A DNA stretch of 64,000 nt from Trametes villosa (GCA_002964805.2 PUDQ02000018.1:466455-530454); one strand, 5' to 3'. Positions 44,459 to 56,968 are shown, counted from the first letter of the stretch. The notes: generated by a model from the sequence alone, not told the origin. Numbers and translations: made by a program.

Positions 44459-46583
44459 ATGTGTCTCTACCGTGCTTACCGGCGCCCAGGCCTCTGGCCT
44501 GTGTCGGACTACACTGGGCAACCTGTCGACGACCACCTTTACACCGCCAAGCTCAGGGTGCTCTGCCAGCGGGGAGCTGGTCCTCCTCCTCCTATGCCGA
44601 CGACCTGCCCGACAAAGGGCTGCGACGCCCCCCGCTTCATCATGCGACTGAGCTACAAGGAGAGCTTTGCGGCTGCACGCTACGTAGTGGTGAGCGCTGC
44701 TGCCTCCGACGCGGTGCAGAGTTCGCTGACGTGAGCGCAAGTGTCTGGTATGCAAGCGCGTACACTACCCGCCGCAGTGGGGGCCCACCGAGGAAAACCT
44801 GCGGCGAATCGAAGCCCAACGGCGGTATGACCGAGCGAAGAAGCGCGCGGACGAGCACGAGAAACAGCTGCAACGCGCGCGAGCTTCGCTGAAGGTTCAC
44901 CGCGCTCTCGAGAGCCGGCTCAATAAAGGCAAGGCTCACGACCGGGCGAAGAAGCGCGCGGACGAGCATGAGCAACAGCTGCAACGCGCGCGAGCTTCGC
45001 TGAAGATTCACCGCGCTCTCGAGAGTCGGTCCAAGAAGGGCAAGGCTCACGCGCGCCCGTTGGGGGTATGTACGATGGAGACGGACTTGCGTACGGCAAA
45101 CTAACAATGTCCTCCCGTTCATAGACGGTTAGCAACCTCGTGGGCAAGCCCATCAACAAGTCGGTCGCGTCCAGACAAAGCGCAGGTTACACACGCTCCG
45201 TCAAGGTGATCATATGGACTAAGGTACGAGTACATGCTGCCTTGAATAACCCTTCTTCTCACTCAACTCATTTACAGGTCGGGAGTCACCCCCTGGAGAT
45301 CTCCGTCAATCTCGTCAACGCCAGACTGTTGCATCTCGCGAACGTGCCCGGAGTCCGCGAAGCGTGCCCGCCGGGGGCTATGCTCGTGTTTGATGTGTGG
45401 CTGCTGGATGTCGGGCAGTGGCGGGCCGTTCCTTGGTTGACGACGCCAATCGAGGTCGAGCTCACGGAGGACACGGTCTTCATCCGCCGGGCGGGAATCT
45501 CGTGCACAGGCTTCGGTCACCATTTGAACCTGTACGAGCGCGCGCACAAGCTCGGATGCGGCTATGTCGGTGACTTCCGGGGGAGTCCGAGCGCCCTGTT
45601 CGAACTGTTCTCGGAGCCTGGTCATGTGTGGGTCGCGGTATGGACTGCGGTAAGTACCACATGTTCGTCTATGCACAACCGGACTGACGTACGTGTGCCA
45701 GGACTGCAAGGGCCCGACGCTCTACCGGGTTCCAATCTACGAGGTGCGCGGACGTCTCATTGCGCGCTGGGAGGACCCGCCCGAGCTGCACATGGAACGC
45801 GACGGTCTGCAAGGCTGCTTCTGGATCGAGGGCGAAACGGCATGGCACGGGTATCCGGGCACGAACGGCGCGAACGTCGCCATCCAACCGGGCGCCCCGG
45901 TCGTGCTTCTGCGCCGGCCGGACATCGTACGTCTCCTCGGCCTCGGAGACGTGCTGAACTTCCTCGAAACCGCGCGCGCAATCCAAGTCGTATCGGGCCG
46001 TGACGGCTGGATACCCTGCTCCGCGCCGCCATCCCTCGCAGACGCGCTCGAGTCGGGCATGCCAGCGCCTTTCTCCGTCAAGACGGATCGTGCGGAGGGC
46101 CCCAGTGCAGCTCCGCACGCGCGCGGAGATGATTCGCAGGATACGCCGCAGCCCGGTCTGTCGACGGCCCGAGCCCGCGCCCTGCCAGCCCATCACGGCG
46201 AGGATACCAAGCCCCAGCCGCCCGTCCAGGACGCCGTGGATACCGAGCGCCTCCGGGGTGACGGTATGGACGAGTACGCGCGCATCAGCCAACGGGATGG
46301 GCCCTCGCTTCATGATGGGGAGATGTCCGAGCGGCTCTGGGCCAACGTCCCCGGGATGGTCGCGCAGCCGCGCGCGACTGACGCTAGTGCCGCGGTCGAG
46401 AGACTAGTGTCGCGAGCGGCGGTCGCGTCCGAGGCGGCCGATGTTCGCGTTGATGGCGCCGCAGGAGAACAGCAGACGCACGAGGACACTAAGGGGAGGA
46501 TGGGGGTACTCGCGCGGCGCTCGCTGTACAAGGCGGGCTTCAGCGTCGTCGTCGAGAACGGGGAGGAGGTTATCGAAATCTGA
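44459..46583 (+). CDS. KDZ-element accessory protein with Cys cluster and duplicated coiled-coil segment
   Basis: Starts MCLYRAYRRPGLWPVSDYTG. Cysteines CQRGAG, TTCPTKGCDAP and, after a 46-bp intron (44690-44735), RKCLVCKRVHYP could form a zinc site. Then a 37-residue unit (DRAKKRADEHE-QQLQRARA type) is present twice in tandem, giving a charged helix. Exons from about 45130 encode NLVGKPINKSVASRQSAGYT, EISVNLVNARLLHLAN, RRAGISCTGFGHHLNLYERA, DCKGPTLYRVPIYEVRGRLI, and WHGYPGTNGANVAIQPGAP, which looks like a folded beta-rich domain. The C-terminal 180 residues are low complexity and end VVVENGEEVIEI. No known family. The start is tentative; an upstream exon cannot be excluded. Confidence 0.55.
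44829..45050 (+). repeat. 111-bp tandem duplication, two copies
   Basis: 44829-44939 and 44940-45050 are nearly identical and in frame (37 codons each) inside the coding region of the accessory gene. The few differences are scattered, so the duplication is fairly recent. Confidence 0.85.
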
Positions 46584-47634
46584 TTCGTTGTTTGTAAATA
46601 GATATGCTAAACTAGGAAAGTGGGGGCGACCGGAAGGGGGGACTACAAGGACCGATGAATTAGAGGGGGGCATGAGATGGTCAGGTACGCTGTGCGAGAG
46701 AGGAACTTCCTTAGGAAGGGGCTCAACATCAGGTTGCGGGCACTGATATGTTGACCGGACAGTCCGAATGCGGAACGTGCCTGGATCTCGGAGAGAAGCT
46801 TATCTGGATCTGAAGGTTGTCGCCCCTGGAAGTGAATAGCCACCCGATCGGGAACGCGCACACGTGATCGCGAGGTGAGCCTCGCGCTGCGCGCTATTGT
46901 TCAACACTGAGGAGGTGCGGGCGACATTGACTAAGCGAACAGTGTTAGGACCACAGGCGGAAGGTGAAGAGCGGCAGGGCACTGAGCATTAAGGGCCCGC
47001 GACGGCCAAAACGGAGGACGCTGCGCGCAGGAAGCGCGGCGACGTGCTTCTACGAGGAGGTCCCCGCCAGATCGCGATGACAGGTGTGCTGCAGCACGAC
47101 ACTGAACATGGGAATGTCAGTATTCCAGGCGCATTAAAGCGGGGCCAAAACGATGGTGCAAACGTGTAATGGGCGTCACAGCGAATTGTGGGGTGCTAAT
47201 GCTGGTAATACACCGCGGTCACACTGTGTGCCCCGGACTTTCAAGCAACGCGCGTTAGTTTATAGCACGCTCGGTCGCGGGGATCTGTAAGTCATAAGTA
47301 CGACTATTGATTGCGCGTGCGTTTTGGTGGTTGTTTGCACAGGCTTGCGTGCGTTGCTGAGCTATCCCCTGCCTCTACCGGCCGCGCCCTCTGCTGGCGC
47401 TACGACAGACGCGGGCGCGCATCCGACCGCCACCACCACGACCTCTCTCTCTCATCCGCGCACGGCGGTCACTGTAGTCCCCGCTTAGCTCCCAGCACCT
47501 ACCTTCCGCGCCATTCACTTGCGCTGCGATACAGACGCAGACGCGCTCGCCTCTCCTCCGCCAACACGACCTCTCTCCCGTCTCCACGCTGCCGCCACTG
47601 TCGTGCTCGCTTACCTGCGTGCAACATCGCCCAG
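46584..47634. other. Spacer, no gene seen
   Basis: About 1 kb inside the KDZ element; no coding segment could be supported. Confidence 0.45.
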
Positions 47635-48141
47635 ATGCCGCTCACCTGGAAGTCCCGTGAGGTAGGTGAAGTGTTGTAGACCCGGATTTCTGGACTGACA
47701 TCCCTATAGGTGCTGCTGTCCATTTTTCGGGGTGTAGCGCGCAGGACGTTCGCCTGGGTGGACTTTGACAACGTGAGTGTGGACCTGAGTGCTCGCCAAT
47801 GCGGTACCCTGACTGTTGGGGCGCACCAGGCAATGTTAGAATTGGACTTCAGGCTCGACGGAAGCGGCATTATAGGTAGTTACATCATCCCGGACGAGTT
47901 GGGAGGCGGAACGATCGTGTTTCATCGGGTAAGCTTCCTGCTCTCTGCGAGGCATTCTCCGGCTGACGCACACGCTGTTTAGAACCACGAGCGTAAACTT
48001 TACAAGAACAATCAGGATGTGTGGGTACCCGAATCGCAGGATTCGCCTCCGTTGAGTTGTACTCATGCCCTCCCACAGCTTGAAGTATCGCCTTTCGCAC
48101 GAATTCGGATGGTCGAAGCAGACCTTCCGCGAGGGGGGTAA
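47635..48141 (+). CDS. KDZ-element accessory protein, small
   Basis: Three exons (47635-47661, 47710-47928, 47983-48141) sum to 405 nt, 134 residues, all junctions in frame with good GT-AG signals. Sequence begins MPLTWKSREVLLSIFRGVAR, followed by TFAWVDFDNVSVDLSARQCG and a beta-rich stretch (AMLELDFRLDGSGIIGSYII), and ends VEADLPRGG. No domain recognised. It resembles the 5' half of a small globular protein. It is the last clear gene before the repeat-rich right end of the element. Confidence 0.5.
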
Positions 48142-49747
48142 GTACTGAAGGCGGCGGCGGAAATGCATTGCACGCGATGTCTTGGAAGTAAGTAGTACAG
48201 AGAGCATGCGGAGAGCGGTGTAAATGTACGTAGATTGCCGACGCGCCCAATATGTAAGTACATGCGAATGTTCGTACGCCGTTTCTCTGGGATGCCTGCG
48301 CGCGCGCCGGGGGCGGTCGTGACTACACAAGGGTGCATACCGCGCGTGTCCATTTCACTCTGGGGCGACGGATACTGGCTAGAAGCCTTGTGTCGTGAAC
48401 GAGCGCGTGCGGGGCCGTCGTAAAACGGCGTGCATGACGACACGGGGCGTGCGGGGGCGATGGCTACGTGCGGCGTCTCAGACGTATGTGTGTGTGGGAG
48501 GGGGGAGTCGGAACACAAGAGACCGGGGATGTCTTCCTGCGTGAGGGCGCTTCGAGTGGGTAGGAAGGTGTGCGCTGCGAACTGATCGTGAGTGACAACA
48601 TGACCATGCTGAAGAACGCACTTGGCACGCCCGCTCGACTCGAGCAGCACTCCGTGCCGGTCATCCCAACCTCCCTCAAATCTACATAGTCCATCATAGG
48701 CCTCAGCCGGGTGTTCGGGTGTTCGTACGTGGTGCGGGACGAGGTGATCGATGCGCGGGAGCCAGATGATCGGTGCGGGGGAATGTGATCGGTGCGGGGG
48801 TGGTGTAGCGCGCCGCAGGTGGGTCTGGCCGGGGCGGGCTGGTGCCTGCATGCCACACTCGGGGAGGTTCTGCGTCGCGATGCAGTAGACAACGGTAGTG
48901 AACTCAGCAGGTAGAGATGAGGGAAGCCAGCGCCAAGAGGGATGGTAGAAGTACTCGGGGTGAGAGCAATCGGGGTATGAGAATGCGGGGGTGGCGCGGC
49001 TGAAGGCCCGCAGCTGATCGGTGCCCTGATCGACCCGAGACGCCGGAGGGTTGAGCCGTACGGCTGTCTCATCTCTACTACTACCAACGCTAATCACTCT
49101 CTGTCGTTTGGATCGAGCCTCTACGCACCGCAAAAACAACGCGACAAGCGGATGATCGCACGAATGCGAAGCGCTGGAGTCCTCGCTGCTTGTCCTCCTA
49201 CAGCTTCTCTCGCTCGCTTGCGCTTGACTGCTCCCGTGGCGACATCCGATACCTCCCAGACTACCGCGCAAATATCTACGACATACTGGCGAAGTCGACA
49301 TGCGCACCGTTCTCTAGGGCTGCAATATGCGTCAGCGGAACGCACGCGTTCAAGAAGGAAGAAAACCACGCGCGTGGTTGCAGCGACGCCAGGACGCTAC
49401 TCACGCGTGTGCGGGAGATCAGGTGGGCAGAGCTCGCGCCGTGCAGCATATGAAAGGTGAGTCTTAGTCTGTGGCGGCCCTACTTCGCAGGCACCTGGTG
49501 GGATGATGCGGCCTGGGAGTGCGCGAGGAGATCGGGCCCTTCGGTGGGCATCGCGGGCCACGCGGGGGGCGAGGCTGCAAGGCTTCGTAACCGGGGGCGG
49601 GATGGGACTGCCACTGTTCGTGTTTGTGCTCATGTATCACTACAGGGGTGGGCACTTTCCCTCCACGTAGGCGTGCAAGGTTCAACACCAGTACGTATAC
49701 CCAGTCGCCATCCCTCACGCGCCATCCTGCGCGCGCGCCGCCTCCTG
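48142..49747. other. Right subterminal region, no firm gene
   Basis: Holds short GATCGGTGCGGG-type repeats near 48745-48810. A plus-strand piece at 49190-49453 reads RGDIRYLPDYRANIYDIL and could be an exon of an unidentified or decayed gene, but no start or partner exon was found. Confidence 0.35.
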
Positions 49748-50057
49748 CGCGTCTCCTCGCTCTCGTCCATCCCTCTGACACACACCTCAGCTCGACAGAT
49801 CGCCTGCGCACGAGACGACGCCGGGGCCCACCGGGCATGTGCGCGCGATTCTGCGCGAGCGCGGCTTCTCCCTCACGCGCGCCGAAGCCACTGCAAGCTG
49901 TGCGCGTCTCCTCGCTCTCGTCCATCCCTCTGACACACACCTCAGCTCGACAGATCGCCTGCGCACGAGACGACGCCGGGGCCCACCGGGCATGTGCGCG
50001 CGATTCTGCGCGAGCGCGGCTTCTCCCTCACGCGCGCCGAAGCCACTGCAAGCTGTC
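49748..50057 (+). repeat. 155-bp tandem repeat, two copies
   Basis: The segment starting GTCTCCTCGCTCTCGTCCAT at 49751 recurs unchanged at 49906; both copies end with ACTGCAAGCTGT. Period 155 bp. Located about 600-900 bp from the right end of the KDZ element. Confidence 0.9.
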
Positions 50058-50191
50058 GCACGACTAGGACCCTCGCTGCTATCGTACACGGCTCTCCACC
50101 GCCCCCGCGCGGCTCGAGGAGCGCATCAGATCGGTGGGTGAGTGCATTTCATCCTATTCTATTCGCTACTCTACTGACTTCATGGAAGGCA

Positions 50192-50267
50192 GCTCGCGCG
50201 GGTGTGTCCAGCTCGCGCGGGTGTGTCCAGCTCGCGCGGGTGTGTCCAGCTCGCGCGGGTGTGTCCA
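50192..50267 (+). repeat. 19-bp tandem repeat, four copies
   Basis: GCTCGCGCGGGTGTGTCCA is repeated four times without change at 50192-50267, about 390 bp from the right end of the KDZ element. Confidence 0.95.
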
Positions 50268-50600
50268 CCACCGGGACAATGGGACAATCCGGCCGAAGCG
50301 CGCGTTGGAAAGGCGCGTCGCGTCGTGGGGCGCGGCGGCCCCGGATGGGCGGGACGCAGGGCACACCGAAGGCGCTTGGCCGCGGTCGCGCAATGAGAGC
50401 GTGTATGATATAGTGTACAAAATCTATACTAGTTCTTTGTTAAGCAAAAGGGGAGCGTACAAGTATGCGTACGGGAATGGGACGGGAGGGTATAGACCGG
50501 CCCTCGGGATTGGTGAGGACCGGCGATGGCGTCACCGTTGGCAAGGTGCGGGTCGGGGCTGCGTCCATCAGTGGCGCATCAAATAAGCGCTCAGAATCGC

Positions 50601-50657
50601 ACCGGTGCTAAGTCCGGTGTGTCTAATAGACACGGGGGTTGCAACCCCTCTACTGAA
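50601..50657 (-). repeat. Right inverted end of KDZ element
   Basis: Complement reads TTCAGTA, then GGGGTTGCAACCCC, then TTAGCACCGGT, aligning with 29294-29351 with the same palindrome GGTTGCAACC (50637-50646). Confidence 0.7.
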
Positions 50658-52767
50658 CATGTTGTAGCACGGAGTTGTCACACTCTGCCTTGCATTTGCG
50701 ACGACGGGCCGCGAGAGTAGAGCCGCATTCCCCGAGGCGGTCGCGATCTAATGCCGACGGATATGCGCTGTTATCGTAAAAAAAGGCGCGAAGCGTCGTG
50801 CTTGCGCGTTATGGTAGGGGAGGTCCCTGAAAGAAATGTGAGCATGGGTTATGATGACTCTGGTCGTGAATGGAGTACGCCGTTCAGATCGCATCTATCC
50901 TGGCATAACCCTGTTCATGAGCGCCAGAGCCTACCGCAGATCTTTCCAACATCCGTGTAGCTGTAGAGACGTACCAAATTTCTGTAGGAGAACTTGCGTT
51001 GCGAACAAGGTCTCCGGCGGTGCGGGACCAGGGGTGCACAACCGGCATGTGGGCCCGCGAACTCACATTTGCGGATTTCCGCCATCGTGCGACTGGGAAC
51101 TGCGACTGGATCGTCCTAACCTTCTCTCGACAAAGGCGCGACCCCACCCAGCAACGCCGGGGACGTCTGCCGTAGACTCACCGCGCGGGGCTTGAGGAGG
51201 GGGTGATGGACGCTTGAGATTCCGTCGGACTTGAATTCGCCCGCCTCACTACCAGCACACTAGTCAACCGCAGAGCGGGCCGACGTGAGATGCGCGCAAG
51301 GGCAGCGAAGAATGACTTACTGGGGAAATATAGCTCTGGGAGCCCTTCAGCCCCTCTAGCCCATGCGTCTTCGAGCGGCGCCACCCACGCGCATCACCCA
51401 GTGCCGTTCTTTCTCCACTGTAAGACCAAGTCGCTCGCCTCTAGTATCAGTGAGGCGTTCTCGCTCTACGTACCGACTATGTTGTGCAGTCGCTTGCGCA
51501 GATTCTCAGGCAGTGTCGTCGCGAACGTCACTGCCTTTCCGTCCACGGCGCCCGGGTCGTACGTCGACACTGTGAGGTTGCTCACAAATGCGTCACCCAC
51601 GCTGCCGCGTCTGTTGGCGTTTAGATGCCAGGTTAGTCTACATCGCCGCGGTATATGCACAGGCAGCGCTGCACACATCAGTGCACTAGCGTCTGAGGTG
51701 CCACCTGCAGCCTCAGACTGTATCTTAAATCAGAACACTCTGATCGGGATTCACTTAGCGATGTTCGCAGAATTCATACTGATGTACGTACTTTGCAAGC
51801 GACAGGCGTGTTTAAGCCCAGACATCCTGAAACGAAACCAGAGATAGCGTGCAGGTTTGAGGGGCACGAAAGCGTCATCCAGGTGTCTAAACGGAATAGA
51901 GCCCTGTTGCACAAGTCGTACCGTATCGGCGCACTCACAAGTGTTCAGACTGGCCGATTTCCCTGCATCCAGAGTTCCGGGCGCAAGAATCATCGAGTGA
52001 GCGTCCCGTGCCGCACGCAGAGAGTCAAGAGCACAGGATAGAGAGACGGCAAGTGGCAGTGGGCAGAGAAAAAGCAAGAGCCGTGTGCCAAGAATCAGGG
52101 AGCGAGCGCCAAGGAGCGAGATCCAAAGAACTTGAGCCAAAAGCCAGACATGAAGGCCATAACAATATCAGACCCACCGCTCAGCAATTTGGCAGCTGTT
52201 CTATGACGCGTTCTTGTACGCCGTGCCCGGGTGGTACCTAAACTTCTAGTGTCATATGGTCGCTTCGCCGGTACTCGGGACGACTGACCTCTCGGTCTGC
52301 GTTCTGCAAGCAGAGTTAGTTCTCGTATGCAGGCTACCTAGAAGGGCTGAGACTCACAGGGATGCCGTTAGAGGCACTTTTACACGCCACGTAGCGTGGT
52401 GGTAGAAAGCAAGAGGCGTAGACGCCAAAACGCCGAGCGGAAACGAACAAGTTCCAGCCGGAGGCGCCCCATCCGCTCCGAGAGTCGCCACCCGCGGTTT
52501 AATCCTCGTTCTCAGCAGCACGCGCATACATCGAGTTCAAACATACCGTGGTCTAAGATAGTGGTAATTTATGGGAGGATCGCCGAGTTTTCGCGGGCAC
52601 AGGATAGTGTTGAACTCCGGGTCCCACGCCGGCGAGAGCGCTGCGAGCGCAATGAACTCCAGAGTCCTCTGGGCAACCAGGCTGCGAAATGAACACGAGC
52701 CTTAAGAAAAAGATGCAATTCATGGAGTATAGGAGGTTGTAAAAGGGAAGTGAGTTTGGGTAATCTA
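50658..52767. other. About 2.1 kb with no supported gene
   Basis: Several frames are open but none shows a conserved motif, a start with good context or exon structure. No half of the broken epoxide hydrolase was found here. It may hold the 3' end of the Plavaka element, whose inverted repeat I could not identify. Confidence 0.4.
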
Positions 52768-55700
52768 CTACGGGGCAACCGCCGGCGCGTGATGAAGTAG
52801 TTCGAAGGCATGGTGATCTACGTACTTGTTGACATAGAAGGTGGGGAACTTGTCCAGTGCCTCATGACTCTTCAAGGCTTCTGATACCGTTGTTCCTACG
52901 CTTACCCCGATCAAGTGTGCAGCCCGTACAATGCTGTCGAGGTGAATCACCGAGAGAAGAGGGGAACGACCTCGGAGGTACGAAGGCTTCACCGTCCACA
53001 TTCCCGTGTCCTCGTCGGCCTCGTCATGCGTCCTCTCGAACCAGTGAACAACTGCGCACGGGTAGCGCTTCCGCCGGTATTTGAATGCGAAAAACAGACG
53101 AACGCGAGCGACTTCCATGCCGAACATCCCCGGGGCGTTGTTAGCCTTGTTGACGAATACGCAGTCGAAGCGGGGGTGGAGGCCTCTCCATAGTGGGTTC
53201 GCGCGTATGATTTCACGGTGCATCCCGCCTACGCCGCATGGGTCGCTGGGGGCAAAGAACGTCGAGGCGGCGGAGAAGTACGCCGAGAGGGTTTCGTCTT
53301 CAGCTAAGGAAGGGCATGCGTCGAGGGGGAGAGCAGCTCCGCTGAGAGCGCCGGGTTGACCGCGGTGGAGTTCATGGTAAAGGAAGCGTCGAATGAGTGG
53401 GAGAAGGCCAGGGATTTTGAACTTTTCGCTCAGCGCGATGACAGTACTACCTACGCTCCGTTCTTGCGACTCATCATCAGCTTTCATGCGCGAAGGAAGA
53501 CTTTGCAGGGAAACTTACGCGGAGTAGTAGCCATAGCTGTATACGCCATGACGGTTGGGCCAGAGACGGCACCATCCTCGTCGGCAAACCCAGGTCGCCC
53601 GTCTAGTGGATCTTTCCTCTTCCTCGTCTTTCGCGTATGTCGTTCAGCCTCTTCACGACGCTCAGGATCTGTGAGAAACCCCATGTTAGCTTCGGTTTCA
53701 GAAGGGAGGGAAATAAGCCGACTCGAGAGCGTACCCAGCGTGAGGATCACAGCAGCAAGGCAGCTGCCCTGCATCATGCCACGTTCGGTGAAATCGACGC
53801 GAGCAGCAGCTAGCTTATCAAGTCGTTGGTTCGTCATGAGCATCTGGTCCAATGCCTCGAATCGGCTAGAGCGGCGCCACGGCTCTTTCACGGCCTTGAT
53901 ATGCTTGCTCTCGGTGATCGACGAGCAGAGGCCGTTGGGGGAACCGAAGTCCCAGATCCGATCGACGTAATGTACGCGTGAGTGCTGTCGTGGAAGAGAG
54001 AAGCCTTCGGAGCGCACGCCGCTGGTCCGGAAGAATTCGCGACAGTTCGAGAACTCTTCAAGGGCAGTCTCGATTTGCGCGAGTGTCTCCTCAGAGTGCG
54101 AGTTGCGTCTGACGAGGTAGCAGAATTCCAAGAAGCTTCGTATGGACTTTACTATGTCAGGCGGAAGAAGCCCATCGATTGCGGGGAGGTAAACCTAGGG
54201 ATGCTAGGGTGAGTATGCATGCACCTGGCCGCCTAGAAAAGCAGCCTCACCTTCATCAACGCCTTCGAGTCGTCGCCAGTCCATTGTTTGAAGCCCCTTC
54301 CCTCGTGAAAATGGCGCAGTTTGGAGAAGGGAGGCGCGGTTGCAATGCTAAATAGTGCAGTGGTTATTCGACGAATATCCCAGGATTGCACGGCGTCTGA
54401 AAGCCGCACCGCCTGTCAATCTGCGCGAGTATCTTGGCCGCGCCGACGTCACCGTGTTCCTGCTTGAGATACTGCTCCACCCACGCAACGAGGTGGTCTT
54501 TGAAGGAACCTTTGATGAGCTGGTGCAGAATGTCTGGAGCGAGCAGCTCGTGGATGTCTGCGCGAGGAAAGTTGTTCGTGAAAGGCTGGCGCCGCAGAGG
54601 GCATTACATTAGTACCGAAGACACATGGTCGCGTCGAAGAGCGCGTGTTCTATCTAACATACCACAACGTCTCCCACTATTCCGTACTCTTCCCATAGTT
54701 CGCCTAACTCGAATTGCTGGACTAGATACTCCGTATGCTCGCGATTGCGTTGGAGGCCACCGCCGTGCTCGATCTCCGGCCGCTTCAGCGTGCATCTAAG
54801 AGTCGCGTAAGCGTAGGTTTACGCAGGAAAAGCAACCGTGAAAGTTCCCTCACACCGGGCACCACCCTTGTACAATGCAGGCCAGGAGTGCTTGCTCAGG
54901 GTAGTCCGCGATGTACGGCCCGATGCCGTAGATCACCTTGCGGTAATGACCGTCGCCGCAGCGGACAACTTCGGGTTTCTCCATCCATGGCCGAAGAGAT
55001 TGCAAAATGCGGCTCAGGGAAGTGTGGAACAGTTGTCGACGAAACTTTCGAAAGCCGGCGCCGTTCGCGTCGCGCTTATTCGCTATACACTCCTCATTCA
55101 TCATGGCGGCTAAAGAGAAAGAAGACAAGAACACGCACTCTTCGGAATCGCTAGGAAGGCGATCAGCACGACGGCATTCCTATGAGCCCGTCGCACATTG
55201 TTGTGCACGTTCCCGATGGAGCAGTATACCGGGTAGTATTCGTTTTGGCCGGTAGCCACAGAGACGGTAGTTTTGTCGCTTCCAAGGATCACGGGCACAA
55301 AGGAGGAGTCTTGGGCGGAAGGCTCTTGGGAAATGATGTTCTGGCGGGAGCTAGTCAGTGCATGAAGGGGATAGCTCGTCGAATCGCACAAATGCATACC
55401 GCTTGACGCCAAGCCCATTCGCCTCCCATGAAGTCCTGCAGTTTACGTTTGGAGTTGTGGTCGAACTCGCGGAATGCCCCGAAGTCGATCTCGTCTTTGA
55501 AATCTGGGTTCTCGAGCATCCTCCGTACAACAGCACGCGGGTCCCGGTAGAAAACGCTGTGCACGTCAGTCATCCACGGAGGGGCGCCGGACTCCGGTAT
55601 CGCGCCGCTATACGAGAGATTGAAGCTCTCCCACTTGACGTCTCCAAGAGGGATGTTGTCGATCGTGCGGTAGAGCTCCTCCTGGCCTCGGAAAGGCGGC

Positions 55701-56968
55701 GAGCCGCCGTGCTTCAGCAGCGTTGCGGCCCATAGCTCCAAAAGCTCGTTGATGTTCCCGGCCGGCATCTGTTCCTTCCGGTAGAGGAGATCAGCCAGTT
55801 CAAAGGATACCCGGTCCTCAAACGGGGCCCAATCGTCCGCGCTCCGCTCCGTCGCAGGCGGAGGTGGGGAGCCTGGGGGGAGTGGCTCCCCGTGAACGTT
55901 GCAGGGCCTCCCTGTAGACATACGACGAGGACGTGAGCATACGCTGGGCCGACGCAATACTGGTAGTCCGAACTCCTACCGTTGACTACCGGGTGCGTCT
56001 CTACTCTTCGAGCACCTCTCGCGTGCGGCGGCGGCGGACTGTGCGCATAGTCCCGTGGCCCGGCGCCCTCCGATTGCGAGCGATATGCTGAAGAAGGGGA
56101 GGGGTGCGGCTCAGGATGAGGTGGAGGCACCGGGAGGTCGTCAGATGCGCCGTGCGGCAAGCGCGGCACGGTGGACTCGGCCCGCGAGACTGGCTCTTCG
56201 CCATCATGCGGACTATCAAAACCTACATCGCCGCGATGTTAGTACTTCAGCATGCTATGCATATCCTTGAGATACTGGACAGACCAGCAAAGTCGTTGCC
56301 GTCCATTGCATTGTCCTCGTCGGTATCGGACGCATCCGCGTCGTAGTTGCCCGGCATCTCAAACTCCTCGTCGGTATCGGTGTCCGACCATTCTGCGTCT
56401 AGCGAATCTGGATCGGCGACGGAGCCTGGGTGGGAGTCGTCGCGGAAGCTGGAGTCTGCACCGAAGCCGTACGCCGCGCCGGCGCCTTCTTCTGGACCGC
56501 TAGAATACGGATTGGAGTCGTCATCGGCGCTGACGTCGCGACGAACACGACGCGAGACGTCCCAGCCGGAATTGGCACGTAAAGGGTGGCCGCCAGCGGC
56601 AGCGGAGGAGGGTGACCCGCCCTCTGCTGTAGGAGCGCGCCCTGTACTGCCACTAAACGGTCGAGCGGAGCCCTGGAAACTACAGTTAGTACTTCCAGTA
56701 GGACTGTCCAGTATTGGGGATCGCGACGTGCCTCACTACGGTCTTCATTTGAGCCTGCATCAGGGTCGTCTGCGCCGGGTTCTTCATCGTCGGAGAGTGG
56801 GTCAAGGGGCGGCATGTCAGCATCCAGTATACCGGCTACCTCAGCGGCGCCAGACTCGGATCCTTCCGGGGACTCCCAGTCGGGATGTGCACGTCGCATA
56901 TGCTGGGTGATGCCTGTCTTGTTTCCGAAGCTACGTCGGCATCCGGGAACCTGGCAAGGGATAGACAT
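52768..56968 (-). CDS. Plavaka (CACTA-like) transposase
   Basis: Minus strand, about nine exons. It starts [19 protein letters not shown], a C2H2 zinc finger (CQVPGC...HMRRAH) usual at the N-terminus of Plavaka proteins. Next [45 protein letters not shown], then [100 protein letters not shown], and the hallmark [20 protein letters not shown] with [15 protein letters not shown]. The last exon has ALVHWF-like and [14 protein letters not shown] blocks, ending at 52768. The order and all main blocks match the family; no stop or frameshift was recognised. Plavaka elements are cut-and-paste transposons common in basidiomycetes. A retrotransposon sits 57 bp upstream of the start and probably separates the gene from its own terminus and promoter. 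Confidence 0.85.

Larger units (their letters stand above)
29294..50657. mobile_element. Candidate 21.4-kb KDZ DNA transposon with accessory genes
   Basis: The left end (29294-29351) and the complement of the right end (50601-50657) are clearly related: TTCAGTA, then GGTTGCAACCCC, ATTAG, and TTAGCACCGGT at matching spacing. Between them lie a KDZ transposase with CxC2-type cysteine cluster on the minus strand (31991-35818) and at least six plus-strand genes of unknown function, several of which I recall as recurring beside KDZ transposases in agaricomycetes. Large size and cargo are known for KDZ elements. No 8-bp target duplication was found, so the two ends may belong to different copies or the flanks have been rearranged. 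Confidence 0.6.

Noticed and set aside
48063..49307. A 414-codon open frame on the minus strand
   Set aside because: Composition is that of GC-rich non-coding DNA, with no motif or exon structure, and it overlaps the end of the plus-strand accessory gene and short repeats.
29294..50657. A TET/JBP dioxygenase gene, sometimes carried by fungal KDZ elements
   Set aside because: I looked for the expected His-x-Asp and Arg/His motifs in the accessory genes and did not find a convincing match.
51290..52140. Frames on both strands in the region after the KDZ element
   Set aside because: No conserved motif, no splice-consistent continuation, and codon composition unlike neighbouring genes.
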